Notes: a model not told the origin generated them from the sequence alone. Positions 33,549-42,352 are shown, numbered from the stretch's first letter. The stretch: 64,000 nt of DNA from Mycobacterium sp. E2479 (GCF_001667925.1 NZ_LZJR01000128.1:1-64000); one strand, 5' to 3'. Numbers and translations are program-made.

Positions 33549-34423
33549 GCGGACCCGCCAAACTGTCGGTGGCGACCCCGGTGGTGACGATGTTTCCAGG
33601 CAGCAGCGGTGAGTGGGAAAAGACGGCGACCATCGAGGATCTGGCGCGCATCGCCGAGGCCGCAGACCGGCTCGGCTACCACCACCTGACCTGCAGCGAA
33701 CACATCGCGCTGCCCGCGGCCGGGCGGGCCCGCCGCGGTACCCGCTATTGGGATCCGCTTGCCACCTTCGGCTACCTGGCCGCCCGCACCCAACGAATTC
33801 GGTTGGCCACCAACGTGCTGGTGCTCGGCTATCACCATCCGCTCGAAATCGCCAAGCGCTACGGCACCCTGGACCAGATCAGCGGCGGCAGGCTGATTCT
33901 TGGGGTCGGCGTCGGGAGCCTCGAAGAAGAATTTGAGCTCATCGGCGCGCCCTTCGACGACCGTGGCCCCCGCGCGGACGACGCGCTGCGGGCCCTGCGC
34001 GCCTCGCTGTCGGTCGACGAACCGGCCTACGATGGCGAGTTCTATTCGTTCGGCGGGATGGTCGTCGATCCCTGCGCGGTCCAGGAGCACGTACCCATCT
34101 GGATCGGCGGGCGCACGCTGCGATCCCTGCGCCGCGCCGCAACGCTGGCCGACGGCTGGGCCCCCTTCAACGTGAGCCTGCAGCAGGTCCGGGATTGGCT
34201 GGGCCGCTTTGACTTTCATTCCGGATTCGATATCGTCTTATCCGCTCCCGCATTGCTCGACCCGATCGGCAAGCCGGAGAAGACCCGCGACCTGTTGGAC
34301 GAGACCATCGCGGCTGGCGCGACCATCGTCAACGCAGCCTTCCGCCACACCTCGTTGCAGCACTACCTGGAGAGCCTGCAGGCCCTCGCCGAACTCCATC
34401 CCACGACCGGTGGCTCGGCGTGA
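33545..34423 (+). CDS. LLM-class F420-dependent oxidoreductase
   Basis: A 292-residue TIM-barrel protein of the luciferase-like family, expected to use F420H2 in the cytoplasm. Family marks are RIAEAADRLGYHHLTCSEHI, RIRLATNVLVLGYHHPLE, LDQISGGRLILGVGVG and VPIWIGGRTLRSLRRAA. The ATG overlaps the SDR stop (ATGA at 33545-33548) and its stop overlaps the next start (GTGA). It therefore forms a tightly coupled trio with its neighbours. Confidence 0.9.
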   Translation: MSGPAKLSVATPVVTMFPGSSGEWEKTATIEDLARIAEAADRLGYHHLTCSEHIALPAAGRARRGTRYWDPLATFGYLAARTQRIRLATNVLVLGYHHPLEIAKRYGTLDQISGGRLILGVGVGSLEEEFELIGAPFDDRGPRADDALRALRASLSVDEPAYDGEFYSFGGMVVDPCAVQEHVPIWIGGRTLRSLRRAATLADGWAPFNVSLQQVRDWLGRFDFHSGFDIVLSAPALLDPIGKPEKTRDLLDETIAAGATIVNAAFRHTSLQHYLESLQALAELHPTTGGSA

Positions 34424-35148
34424 CGCGGGTCAGGGCAGGAATATTCAGCCTCACCGCCGCAGCACCCGAGGACGACGGCAGTTATCTGCGTTGGCACCTG
34501 CTGGACCACATGCCCGAGCAATATCAGCTGCCCGGCATCGTGCATGGGTTGCGGTGGATCGCCGATGGCGATTACCCCAACCACCGCCTGGCCGCAGACG
34601 GACCGCTCGGTGAGATCGGCAACGCGGTGCACTACCTGGTCGGCGATCCCGTCGAGCAGACCTTCGACGACTTCGTCACGCTCGGCCGCACCTTGCGCGA
34701 GAACGGTCGCTTTCCGGTGGTGCGACCGTCGCTGCAGGTGGCCGGCCTGCGCCTGCTGCAGTGGCATTCGTCGCCGCACGCGTTGGTGTCCCCCGAGGTG
34801 GTGCCGTTTCGGCCGCATCGCGGCGTCGTGCTGATCGTCGAGGAACCCGCCGAGGGCCGGCCGGACGACTGGCTGCAGTGGCTGCATGCCGAGCACTACC
34901 CGGCCCTGCTCGCGAGGCCGGGCACGGCCGGCGCCTGGACCTTCGGTTCCAGCGCCGGGTGGGGCCACCTGCCCCGCGGCTGGCGGACCGATCACCAGTA
35001 CATCACCGTGGTCTACCTCGACGAGGATCCGCTGACCATCGTCGGTGCGCTGGCGCCCGTCATCGAAGAGCGTTGGCGTTCAACGGCGGTGCATCCAATA
35101 TTCGCCGGCCCGCTGCGCAGCATGGTCAGCTGGGAAGCCTGGCCGTAG
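34420..35148 (+). CDS. Tandem EthD-like (dimeric alpha/beta barrel) protein
   Basis: A 242-residue protein with two similar halves. The first has YLRWHLLDHMPEQYQLPGIV, the second DWLQWLHAEHYPALLARPGT. Both resemble the W-x3-H-x-P-x4-PG pattern of EthD-like ferredoxin-fold proteins. Such proteins assist or catalyse steps on small hydrophobic compounds (monooxygenase, isomerase or chaperone roles). The exact role here is unknown. The GTG start overlaps the stop of the LLM gene by four bases. Confidence 0.55.
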   Translation: MTRVRAGIFSLTAAAPEDDGSYLRWHLLDHMPEQYQLPGIVHGLRWIADGDYPNHRLAADGPLGEIGNAVHYLVGDPVEQTFDDFVTLGRTLRENGRFPVVRPSLQVAGLRLLQWHSSPHALVSPEVVPFRPHRGVVLIVEEPAEGRPDDWLQWLHAEHYPALLARPGTAGAWTFGSSAGWGHLPRGWRTDHQYITVVYLDEDPLTIVGALAPVIEERWRSTAVHPIFAGPLRSMVSWEAWP

Positions 35149-35162
35149 GCCGCGACCGCTGC

Positions 35163-35576
35163 CTATGAGGCGCAGCAGGTGCGCTCCGTTTGGTCGGCGG
35201 GCCCGAAGGTCTCGGAGTCGGCCTTCACCGTGTAGATTTCCCACCGTTCACCGCTCGGGCCACTGACCCACACCTTGTCCTGCGTGGCGAAGCAACACGT
35301 TGTGTCGGTCTCTTCGTCGGTCAGCAGCCCGCAGCTGGCGAGCCGTTGGGATTCGCTATACACGCTGTCGCTGGAACCAACCTCGACGCCGAGGTGGTTC
35401 AGCGTGCCGCCGTGGCCGGGGTTCTCCAGCAACACCAATTTCAGCGGTGGCTCGGCGACGGCGAAATTGGCATAACCGGGTTTGACCTTGGCCGGGTCGA
35501 CTCCGAAAAGTTTGGTGTAGAACGTGATTGCCTCGTCGAGATTGTCGACGTTGAGGGCCAGTTGAACACGTGACAT
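35163..35576 (-). CDS. cadI: ArsI/CadI-type VOC protein (C-As lyase or metal-induced protein)
   Basis: A 137-residue VOC-fold protein that matches CadI/ArsI. It begins VQLALNVDNLDEAITFYTKLFG and contains NHLGVEV. The vicinal Cys pair in ETDTTCCFATQDK is where ArsI binds trivalent organoarsenicals before cleaving the C-As bond. A second CC pair lies at the C-terminus (ERTCCAS). ATG 35576 follows AAAGGAAGG. It is the last gene of the arsR-acr3-cadI operon, starting three bases after acr3. CadI of M. tuberculosis (Rv2641) lies next to its ars genes too. Confidence 0.85.
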   Translation of the reverse strand: MSRVQLALNVDNLDEAITFYTKLFGVDPAKVKPGYANFAVAEPPLKLVLLENPGHGGTLNHLGVEVGSSDSVYSESQRLASCGLLTDEETDTTCCFATQDKVWVSGPSGERWEIYTVKADSETFGPADQTERTCCAS

Positions 35577-35578
35577 GA

Positions 35579-36661
35579 TTACCTTCCTTTCGCCGGCCAT
35601 TCGGGAATCTCAGCAACGAATCTCGGTCGCAGGGCCAGCGAGACATAGACGAGGGCGACCAAGACAGGGACTTCGATGAGCGGTCCGACCACACCGGCCA
35701 GAGCCTGGCCCGACGCAGCGCCGTAGGTGGCGATCGCCACCGCGATCGCGAGTTCAAAGTTGTTGCCGGCGGCGGTGAATGCCAGCGTGGTGGTGCGGGC
35801 GTATCCCAATCGCAGCAAGACTCCAAGCGCATATCCCCCGGCCCACATGATCGCGAAGTACGCCAGCAGCGGCAACGCGATCCGCGCTACATCCCCCGGC
35901 CGGGACGTGATTTGTCGTCCTTGCAGCGCGAAGAGGATGACGATGGTGAACAACAACCCATACAGTGCCCACGGAGCGATCCGGGGCAGGAAGCGACTCT
36001 CATACCAGTTGCTGCCTTTTGCGCGTTCACCGAGACGTCGCGACAGGTATCCGGCCAGCAGTGGCACACCCAGGAAGATAAGTACGGATTTCGCTATCTG
36101 CCAAGCGGATACGTCGATATCAGTTGTGCTCAGCCCCAGCCAGCCCGGCAGCACCGACAGATAGAACCAGCCCAGGGCGGCGAACATGACGACCTGGAAG
36201 ATCGAGTTCAGCGCGACCAGAACCGCGGCGGCCTCGCGGTCGCCGCTCGCGAGGTCGTTCCAGATGATGACCATGGCGATGCAGCGCGCCAAACCCACGA
36301 TGATCAGCCCGGTACGGTATTCCGGCAGATCCGGCAGCATCAGCCAGGCCAGAGCGAACATCACGGCGGGTCCGATCAGCCAGTTCAGCGCCGCCGAGGC
36401 CATCATGAGCCTGCGGTCAGCGGTGACGCCTTCGAGCTTGTCGTAGCGCACCTTGGCCAGCACCGGGTACATCATCACCAGCAGGCCTATTGCGATGGGC
36501 AACGAGATACCGTCGACTGCAACGGCGCCGACGGCCCGGCCCAGGCCGGGGACGAGCCGGCCGAGCAACAGCCCCGCGACCATGGCGATCGCGATCCATC
36601 CCGGCAGGAACCGATCCAATGTCGACAGCCGGGCGCCCATCGCCGTGCCGGTCGAGCTCAT
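35579..36661 (-). CDS. arsB: ACR3-family arsenite efflux permease
   Basis: A 360-residue inner-membrane transporter with about ten helices that exports arsenite (and perhaps antimonite). ACR3 signatures are GLARCIAMVIIWNDLASGD, with the essential Cys in helix 4, and FTAAGNNFELAIAVAIATYG. The ATG at 36661 overlaps the arsR stop (ATGA), so arsR and the pump are co-translated. Unlike M. tuberculosis ArsC-type fusions, no arsenate reductase domain is attached, and no separate arsC lies in this operon. Confidence 0.92.
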   Translation of the reverse strand: MSSTGTAMGARLSTLDRFLPGWIAIAMVAGLLLGRLVPGLGRAVGAVAVDGISLPIAIGLLVMMYPVLAKVRYDKLEGVTADRRLMMASAALNWLIGPAVMFALAWLMLPDLPEYRTGLIIVGLARCIAMVIIWNDLASGDREAAAVLVALNSIFQVVMFAALGWFYLSVLPGWLGLSTTDIDVSAWQIAKSVLIFLGVPLLAGYLSRRLGERAKGSNWYESRFLPRIAPWALYGLLFTIVILFALQGRQITSRPGDVARIALPLLAYFAIMWAGGYALGVLLRLGYARTTTLAFTAAGNNFELAIAVAIATYGAASGQALAGVVGPLIEVPVLVALVYVSLALRPRFVAEIPEWPAKGR

Positions 36662-37011
36662 ATCCCGCATTCCGCGGCCGACCGTACGTCGACGCTCAAC
36701 ACCGACGAAAGCTGTTGCAATGCAGCGGGAACCACCCAGTAGTACACCCAGGTGCCGCGCCGTTCGCAGTCCAAAAGCCCCGCCGACCGTAGCGTCTTGA
36801 GGTGATGGGAGATCGTCGGCTGCGATACGTCGAATGTCTGGGAGATCTCGCAGACGCAGGCCTGGCCACCGGGGTGGCTGGCGACCAGGCTCAACAATCG
36901 CAGCCGCACGGGATCGCTCAGCGCTTTGAACATCGCGGCCAGCTCCGCGGCCTGCGGCTCGGCCAACGCCGCCGTCCCCAACGCGGGGCAACAGCCCGAT
37001 TGATTTGACAT
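36658..37011 (-). CDS. arsR: ArsR-family arsenic-responsive repressor
   Basis: A 117-residue winged-helix repressor. It has FKALSDPVRLRLLSLVASH, the metal site in ACVCEISQTF (CxC), and the recognition helix VSQPTISHHLKTLRSAGLL. Other Cys near the N-terminus (GCC) and the C-terminus (AECGI) could complete a thiolate site. On arsenite binding it should leave the operator that overlaps its start, and so release the operon. It is the first gene of arsR-acr3-cadI. Confidence 0.93.
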   Translation of the reverse strand: MSNQSGCCPALGTAALAEPQAAELAAMFKALSDPVRLRLLSLVASHPGGQACVCEISQTFDVSQPTISHHLKTLRSAGLLDCERRGTWVYYWVVPAALQQLSSVLSVDVRSAAECGI

Positions 37012-37036
37012 TCATCTATATAAACACATATCGAAT
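37010..37036 (-). promoter_or_regulatory. AT-rich arsR operator/promoter, possibly leaderless
   Basis: An AT-rich imperfect inverted repeat with outer ATTC/GAAT arms and inner ATAT blocks abuts the arsR start codon. On the minus strand a TATATA -10-like element ends about five bases before the ATG. That would put the transcript start at or next to the start codon. Leaderless mRNA is common in mycobacteria. ArsR bound here would block RNA polymerase. Confidence 0.5.
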
Positions 37037-37138
37037 CAAAACGCCACAGTGGAGTTTCTCCAGTACCCCGGTTCTAGTCAGGCGGGGGAACCGAAGCCGT
37101 CCTATAGTCCTCGTGACGTCCTAGTCCAAGGGAGTGCC

Positions 37139-37666
37139 ATGACCAATGCCGACAATCGGCGCAGCCAGCGGTCGGTCGTTCGCGCGGCCGCTGCGCTCGG
37201 CCTGGCGGCGTTGGCGGCCGGCCTGCCGGCCTGTTCCGGCAAGGAGGATCACCGAGCCACCGCAACGAGTTCGGGTCCGCCGTTGGCAAGCACAACGGTA
37301 ATGATCGATGGAAACAGGCACACGATCATCGCCGCGGTGGACTGCACGCGATCGGCGGCGCAGCCGAGCGCGTCGCCCCCGGAATCCGGTGACCTCACCA
37401 CCCGGATCAGCGTGCACGACGATGCCGCATCGGTGTCGCTGGCCATCTCCGATGAGCAGCCGCCCAGCGTCGACGGCTTCGCCATTTCGCTCAAGCTGGA
37501 CGACGGCCGATACCAATTGCCTTACCCGGGAACCAAATCACCCACCCAGGTCCAAGCAACCAAGGTCGGCAAGGGCTATACGGTTACCGGAACGGGCCAG
37601 GCGACCGTGCCCGGCCAAAGCGGTTTGCGGGACGTGACCTTCGGGATCCACGTGACGTGCCCGTAG
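37139..37666 (+). CDS. LpqH-like (19 kDa antigen family) lipoprotein
   Basis: A 175-residue exported lipoprotein. The signal VVRAAAALGLAALAAGLPAC ends in a lipobox Cys at about residue 32. The mature domain has the LpqH/LppE pattern: VMIDGNRHTIIAAVDC near the start, GYTVTGTGQATVP, and a final VTCP. The two Cys probably form a disulfide. AAGGGAG lies upstream of ATG 37139. Family members are abundant surface lipoproteins that stimulate TLR2; the molecular role is not established. Confidence 0.85.
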   Translation: MTNADNRRSQRSVVRAAAALGLAALAAGLPACSGKEDHRATATSSGPPLASTTVMIDGNRHTIIAAVDCTRSAAQPSASPPESGDLTTRISVHDDAASVSLAISDEQPPSVDGFAISLKLDDGRYQLPYPGTKSPTQVQATKVGKGYTVTGTGQATVPGQSGLRDVTFGIHVTCP

Positions 37667-37726
37667 GTTTGCCCCGAGCCCGAGCGCCCGTGGATGGCAA
37701 GTCACTTCTCGGTGCCGGCGCGACGG

Positions 37727-39208
37727 TCACTGAGCGATGTACTTGACGTCCAAATACTCATCGATGCCCTCTAGACCCCCTTCCCGCCCGTATCCGGATT
37801 CTTTGACTCCGCCGAACGGTGCGGCGGCATCGGAGATGACCCCGCGGTTCACCCCGATCATCCCCACCTTCAGCGCGCGACTGACCCGTGCGATCCGCCG
37901 CACATCGCGGCTGAAAACGTAAGCCGCGAGCCCGTATTCCGTATCGTTCGCCGCCGCGATCGCCTCATCCTCGTCTACAAAGGAGACCACTGGGGCAACC
38001 GGGCCGAAAATCTCCTCGCGTAGCAGACGGGCGTTACTCGATACCGTGTCCAACACCGTTGGCTCGTAGTAGTACCCCGTGCAGGCCGGCGCCTTGCCGC
38101 CAGCCCTGATGCGCGCGCCACGAGCCGTGGCGTCATCGACGAGCGCGGCGACCGCAGTGACCTGCCGCGCACTGATCAACGGGCCGATGTCCGTCGAGGG
38201 TGCGGTTCCCGGCCCGAGCCGCAGCGACGACACGCAGCTCACCAGTCGATCGACGAACTCCTCGACCACTTGCTGCGCGACGTAGAAGCGATTCGCGGCG
38301 GTACAGGCCTGCCCTCCATTGCGGAACTTCGCGGCGACGGCTTCCTGCACTGCGGTGTCGAGATCCGCGTCCTCGAAGACCAGAAGCGGAGCGTTGCCGC
38401 CAAGCTCCATCGACGTCCGCAGCAGGCGGTTGGCCGACAACTTGACCAAGTGCTTGCCCACCGGTGTGGAACCGGTAAACGTCAGCTTCCGCAATCGCGG
38501 ATCCCGGATCAGGGGTTCGGACAACGCTGCGGCCGACGACGTGGGCAAGATCGACAACACCCCCTCGGGAAGTCCCGCGTCGGCGAAGACCTGACCGAGT
38601 AACTGCATCGTCAGAGGGGTTTCCGGGGCGGGCTTGACGATGATGGTGCAGCCCGCCGCCAGCGCCGGTGCGATCTTGCGAGTGCCCATCGCCAGTGGAA
38701 AGTTCCACGGCGTGATCGCCAGCACCGGTCCCACCGGTTCCTTGGTCACGACGATCTGGCCCGGTCCGGCGACCGCGGCTGCCGTGCGCCCTCCGATCCT
38801 GACCGCTTCCTCGGCGAACCAGCGTAAGAACTCCGCGCCGTAGACGACCTCCTTGCGGCTCTCCGCGAGGGGCTTGCCCATTTCGAGCGTCATCACGGCG
38901 GCGAACTGTTCCGCGCGACTGATCACCGATTCGAAGACTCGCCAGATGATTTCGCTGCGCTGCCGGGCCGGGGTCGCCGCCCACATCGGCTGAACCCTAC
39001 TGGCGACGTCTAACGCGCGCATCGCGTCGGTCGGGCCTGCATCGGCTACTCGGGCCAGCAGTGCGCCGGTAGCGGGATCGACGACGTCAAACCGACGAGC
39101 GCTGCAGGGTTCCGCCTGTCGGTTGCCGATCCACAGATTTGTGGGGACCGAGTCGATCACTTCCGCAGCGTTGCTCGGCGGTACGAGACCGGTCACCCCC
39201 GCGGTCAT
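37727..39208 (-). CDS. NAD(P)+-dependent aldehyde dehydrogenase, last gene of the aromatic operon
   Basis: A 493-residue aldehyde dehydrogenase. The general base Glu lies in MELGGNAP and the nucleophile Cys in GGQACTAAN. Cofactor segments include TPWNFPLAMGTRKIAPALAA and TFTGSTPVGKHL. It is closest in style to the succinate-semialdehyde/salicylaldehyde group. In the operon it follows the hydratase-aldolase, which releases an aromatic aldehyde, so oxidation of that aldehyde to a carboxylate (as NahF or PhdK do) is the likely job. Its ATG overlaps the stop of the dihydrodiol dehydrogenase gene (39205-39208). Confidence 0.88.
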   Translation of the reverse strand: MTAGVTGLVPPSNAAEVIDSVPTNLWIGNRQAEPCSARRFDVVDPATGALLARVADAGPTDAMRALDVASRVQPMWAATPARQRSEIIWRVFESVISRAEQFAAVMTLEMGKPLAESRKEVVYGAEFLRWFAEEAVRIGGRTAAAVAGPGQIVVTKEPVGPVLAITPWNFPLAMGTRKIAPALAAGCTIIVKPAPETPLTMQLLGQVFADAGLPEGVLSILPTSSAAALSEPLIRDPRLRKLTFTGSTPVGKHLVKLSANRLLRTSMELGGNAPLLVFEDADLDTAVQEAVAAKFRNGGQACTAANRFYVAQQVVEEFVDRLVSCVSSLRLGPGTAPSTDIGPLISARQVTAVAALVDDATARGARIRAGGKAPACTGYYYEPTVLDTVSSNARLLREEIFGPVAPVVSFVDEDEAIAAANDTEYGLAAYVFSRDVRRIARVSRALKVGMIGVNRGVISDAAAPFGGVKESGYGREGGLEGIDEYLDVKYIAQ

Positions 39209-39984
39209 GCCTTACCGCCATCGGTATTGATGACCACCCCGGTGAGCACGCGGGACTTGCACGTATCCGCCAAGTACACGTAGGCGCAGGCGTGGTCGGA
39301 CGGGGTGGGCAGGACCCCCAGAAGGGTGTTCGCCCGTATGCGTTCGTCGCGGCCGTCGACGGTGCCGGCGGTCTCCGTCTGTCCGAGCGCCCGCAATCCC
39401 CCGAAGTTTGTACCGGTCGTGCCGCCTGGCGCTACACCATTGACGCGGACCTCCGGGGCGAGGTCCCGAGCCAGATGCGAGACCAGCCCGCGCAGGGCCC
39501 ATTTCGCGCTTCCGTACAGGACACCACCGCCGACGGGATGAAAGGCCGACTCGGACAGCGTCAGCGTGACCGAGCCACGCCGGCGCCGCAGATGCGGGTA
39601 GGCGATACTTACCGCCAGCAAGGCGCTGAGAACGTTTGCCCGCCAGGACTCTTCGGCAGCGACTGCCAATTCGGACAAGCTCATGTCTCGCAGCGATGCG
39701 TAAAAGTCGAACACGCCGACGCAGCAGGTCACATTGTCCAGCCCGCCGAAGCCGCTCACCGCGGTGTCGACCGCCTCGGTCAGCGTTGCCGCATCGGTAG
39801 CGTCGCCGACCATGAGCCGTACGGCGCTGCCATGATCACGACGTACCCGCGCGGCCGCCTCTGTGGAGCGCTCGATGATCGTGATCCGGGCACCCTCTGC
39901 GACATACGCGTCGACGACGCCGCGGCCGATGCCGGAGCCCCCGCCACACACCAGCATCGACGCCCCGGACAATCCACCGGTCAC
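39205..39984 (-). CDS. SDR dehydrogenase, probably cis-dihydrodiol dehydrogenase (BphB/NahB type)
   Basis: A 259-residue SDR with CGGGSGIGRGVV for NAD binding, Ser in LTLSESAFHP and YGSAK as the YxxxK. The TLSESAF and DNVTCCVGVFD segments resemble BphB/HcaB-type enzymes, which oxidise the cis-dihydrodiol made by a Rieske dioxygenase to a catechol. GTG 39984 follows AAGGAAGAGG. It lies between the aldolase and aldehyde dehydrogenase genes in the operon, and the dioxygenase is encoded at 50.9-52.8 kb. Confidence 0.85.
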   Translation of the reverse strand: MTGGLSGASMLVCGGGSGIGRGVVDAYVAEGARITIIERSTEAAARVRRDHGSAVRLMVGDATDAATLTEAVDTAVSGFGGLDNVTCCVGVFDFYASLRDMSLSELAVAAEESWRANVLSALLAVSIAYPHLRRRRGSVTLTLSESAFHPVGGGVLYGSAKWALRGLVSHLARDLAPEVRVNGVAPGGTTGTNFGGLRALGQTETAGTVDGRDERIRANTLLGVLPTPSDHACAYVYLADTCKSRVLTGVVINTDGGKA

Positions 39985-40091
39985 TGAACTGACCTCTTCC
40001 TTTCCGCCTCCGCCACAGCAGCATTGGCCAGGCCGTCGGAGCGCGTGGCCGCGCTCCGACGGCGCCACGTGATCCACTAAAGGTGCCCGGC

Positions 40092-41126
40092 CTACTTCTC
40101 GACGGTGTGCGTGACACCGAACCTGTCGCCAACCTCCTTGATCACCTGCTGGTAGCGTCCGATGTGTTCCTTGGTGTCCCGGACGTGCACCTCCGGCACC
40201 AAGTCCTCGGTGTAGGGTGGCCGGCACTTGCCGACATGGATATAGCCCGCTTCGTTCACGCGTATCTTCTCCAAGGGAACGTTGTACTTCGAGAACTCCA
40301 TGAAGTCCTGGCCGACCAGAAACGGCTCGTGCGCCCAGCGCAGCCGCTCGTTCAGCCACCGAGCATCGTCGATCCTGCCCTCCCGCAGGGCGTCGCGCAG
40401 GGCCAAGACCGGCGCCGGACCGCACGCGGTCGTCGACGACCACGCCATGCCCACCAGATCCTCGCCGTACATCTCCCATGCGGGTAGCCAATCGGTTTCG
40501 ATCGGCATCAAAGGAAAGCACGTACCGGTGTGGGCCATGTCGTTGTGGTAGCGAAAACCCGTCGATGCCCCACCGGCGTACTTCACCGCGACAACCTGGG
40601 GCAGTTCCACCAGCGTGCGGTACACAACCCGTGGGATCACACCGCCGAAGGCAGCGGTGTTGTCGTAGACGACGATCGCCAGTTCTGGAACCGCCTCGGC
40701 CACATCGCGATAAAAGCGTTCCATGACCGGAGCGACCATGCTCCCCCACATCGGCCGCCCCAGGAGAGTGCCGGTGATGCCAAGATCGGCCAGGTACTTC
40801 ATCCGGGCCACCGTGTCACGGGTGTTCAGCGTTGTCGTCCCGATGAACACCGGAAAGTCCGGGTTGACCGCGTTGACGGTCTCGGCAACGCAGCCGGCGA
40901 AACTCTTCCATTCGTCCAAAGTCAGTGTGGCGCATTCGCCGAGGGTGCCGTTGAGCGCGATGGCGTCCACACCGTCTTCGATCAGAATGCGGATCATCCG
41001 CTCGGTCTCGGCCAGGTCGACGGTGTCGGTGGCATCGACACGTTCGGCACCGGGAAGCGCCGGTGTCGGCGGATACGCCATGACTCCGCGCATCTCGCGT
41101 CCGGTCACTTTTGGCAGCTTGTTCAT
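40092..41126 (-). CDS. Hydratase-aldolase of the DapA/NAL superfamily (PhdJ/NahE-like)
   Basis: A 344-residue class I pyruvate aldolase. The Schiff-base Lys is Lys182 (VAVKYAGG) and the conserved Tyr is Tyr154 (VVYDNTAAF). The pyruvate-binding GTLGEC motif is at 60-65. The N-terminal segment (REMRGVMAYPPTPALPGAE) and length over 330 residues set it apart from DapA and match trans-o-hydroxybenzylidenepyruvate (NahE) and carboxybenzalpyruvate (PhdJ) hydratase-aldolases. These cleave the side chain left after meta cleavage of a fused ring into an aromatic aldehyde plus pyruvate. It sits between the extradiol dioxygenase and the dihydrodiol dehydrogenase. Confidence 0.85.
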   Translation of the reverse strand: MNKLPKVTGREMRGVMAYPPTPALPGAERVDATDTVDLAETERMIRILIEDGVDAIALNGTLGECATLTLDEWKSFAGCVAETVNAVNPDFPVFIGTTTLNTRDTVARMKYLADLGITGTLLGRPMWGSMVAPVMERFYRDVAEAVPELAIVVYDNTAAFGGVIPRVVYRTLVELPQVVAVKYAGGASTGFRYHNDMAHTGTCFPLMPIETDWLPAWEMYGEDLVGMAWSSTTACGPAPVLALRDALREGRIDDARWLNERLRWAHEPFLVGQDFMEFSKYNVPLEKIRVNEAGYIHVGKCRPPYTEDLVPEVHVRDTKEHIGRYQQVIKEVGDRFGVTHTVEK

Positions 41127-41151
41127 TCTTTCTGCGCTCCTTCTTTCATTG

Positions 41152-41985
41152 CTACAGTCGGGCGGCGGCGATCGCCGTCCCGGTCAGCCATGCCGAAACT
41201 GGTTGATAAGTAAGTGTTTCGAACGCCGCCCCCGCGGCGCCGGCGGCGACGAGCCAGGTGCGCACCTCGTGCGCCCCGTTGCCCGCCGCTTCGATCTGGG
41301 CCTGGCTGTAATCGATCAGGCGATGACGATCGCCGCTTTCCATCCGGTCGAGAAAATCACGGTCGAACCGCTCATTCACCCGGCCGGATTCGGCCATGCC
41401 GACCCAGTGCGACAGCCCGCCCGTCCCCAGGACGACGACCCGCTCGGCGATGCTCTGCGCCTCCACCGCGGCCCTGATCATGGTTCCGAAGTCATAGCAA
41501 CGTCCCATCGTGGGGCACGGCGGGTTGACACCGTTGACGATCACCGGCACCAACGGCAGCCGTGACTGTGGGTCGATGTACTCCAGTGGCACGCAGAAGT
41601 TTTCGTCGAATTCGAGCTCTCCGCCGACCATCGCGGGGTCGAAGTCCGACTCCAGCGCGAATCGATAGAGGTGCTCGCCCAGAGCCGGGCAACCGCGGTA
41701 TTGCCGTTGTTCGACCCGCAAGAACGCGGCCATCTCCGGGGTCACCGGGCCGAGGTAGGACTCAGCAGTGGCGATCGCGAACGCCGGCAGGTTACTGAGG
41801 AAGAAATTGGTGAAATGTTCGACGGACACAGCGATCACCGCATCGGGATCGAGCTGTTCCACCCGCCGTCGCACTTCGGCGAAGGCATCCTGGACGGCCG
41901 CGCGCTCGCTTGGTTGTGCCCGGTCGGGAAAACCCGTGAGGCCCGGGGCATGCGAGGCGGTGAATGCACCGACAATTTTTCCCAT
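41152..41985 (-). CDS. Class III extradiol dioxygenase, catalytic LigB-type subunit
   Basis: A 277-residue ring-cleavage dioxygenase subunit with Fe(II). Ligands are visible: His12 (ASHAPG), His57 (VEHFTNFF) and Glu240 (AHEVRTW). The catalytic base is His193 (GTGGLSHW). The family includes LigB and CarBb, which open catechols next to the diol. The small subunit gene lies directly upstream (12 bases). Fused-ring pathways more often use the unrelated VOC-type NahC/PhdF, so this partner set is less common. The start ATG 41985 follows AGGAAG. Confidence 0.9.
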   Translation of the reverse strand: MGKIVGAFTASHAPGLTGFPDRAQPSERAAVQDAFAEVRRRVEQLDPDAVIAVSVEHFTNFFLSNLPAFAIATAESYLGPVTPEMAAFLRVEQRQYRGCPALGEHLYRFALESDFDPAMVGGELEFDENFCVPLEYIDPQSRLPLVPVIVNGVNPPCPTMGRCYDFGTMIRAAVEAQSIAERVVVLGTGGLSHWVGMAESGRVNERFDRDFLDRMESGDRHRLIDYSQAQIEAAGNGAHEVRTWLVAAGAAGAAFETLTYQPVSAWLTGTAIAAARL

Positions 41986-41996
41986 CTGATGCTTCC

Positions 41997-42248
41997 TCAG
42001 CCGATCTCTCCACGTATGCGGCCGTAATATTCGGCCCGATCGACGCCAATCTGCAGCGCGCAGAAGTAGAGCAGATATGGATTGACGCCACCGTCGTACA
42101 GGGCTTTCAGATCCAGGGAAGCCATGGCAACGCGTTCCTCTCCGTCGATGTGGTATTCGTCGAGAACGCCATTCGGATCAGCCCTGAACCTTTCGGCGAG
42201 GGTGGGATTCTTCCGCACATCCCACAACAATCTCTGAAGCGCGTACAC
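41997..42248 (-). CDS. Class III extradiol dioxygenase, small LigA-type subunit
   Basis: An 83-residue helical protein of the LigA/CarBa type, which caps the active site of the LigB subunit. The pattern LLWDVRKNPTLAERFRADPN, then ALYDGGVNPYLLYFCALQIG, is typical (FxxD and the GVNPxL motif). GTG 42248 is used; the ribosome site is weak. It is separated from the upstream reductase gene by about 104 bases that contain a strong hairpin. It is followed at once by ligB. Confidence 0.85.
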   Translation of the reverse strand: MYALQRLLWDVRKNPTLAERFRADPNGVLDEYHIDGEERVAMASLDLKALYDGGVNPYLLYFCALQIGVDRAEYYGRIRGEIG

Positions 42249-42317
42249 CTGCTCTCGGTCTTCCTTCCGGCGCCGTGGTCCCAGTCGAAACGGTACGCAG
42301 GCGCACCGGGTTTCGCG

Positions 42318-42333
42318 TCACCCTTTGGGGTGA
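42318..42333 (-). other. Intercistronic hairpin between reductase and LigA-type genes
   Basis: TCACCC-TTTG-GGGTGA is a perfect 6-base-pair stem with a 4-base loop. An outer GGTT/AACC pairing extends it across a 5-base bulge. It has no T-run, so it is not a standard terminator. It may set relative expression by protecting or ending part of the mRNA inside the operon. Confidence 0.45.
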
Positions 42334-42352
42334 AACCGCTTGTGGACGCCCC

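Noticed and set aside
36662..37015. Fusion of the ACR3 pump with upstream sequence in its frame (open to 37015)
   Set aside because: That part is the shadow of arsR; the pump's ATG 36661 overlaps the arsR stop in the usual coupled way.
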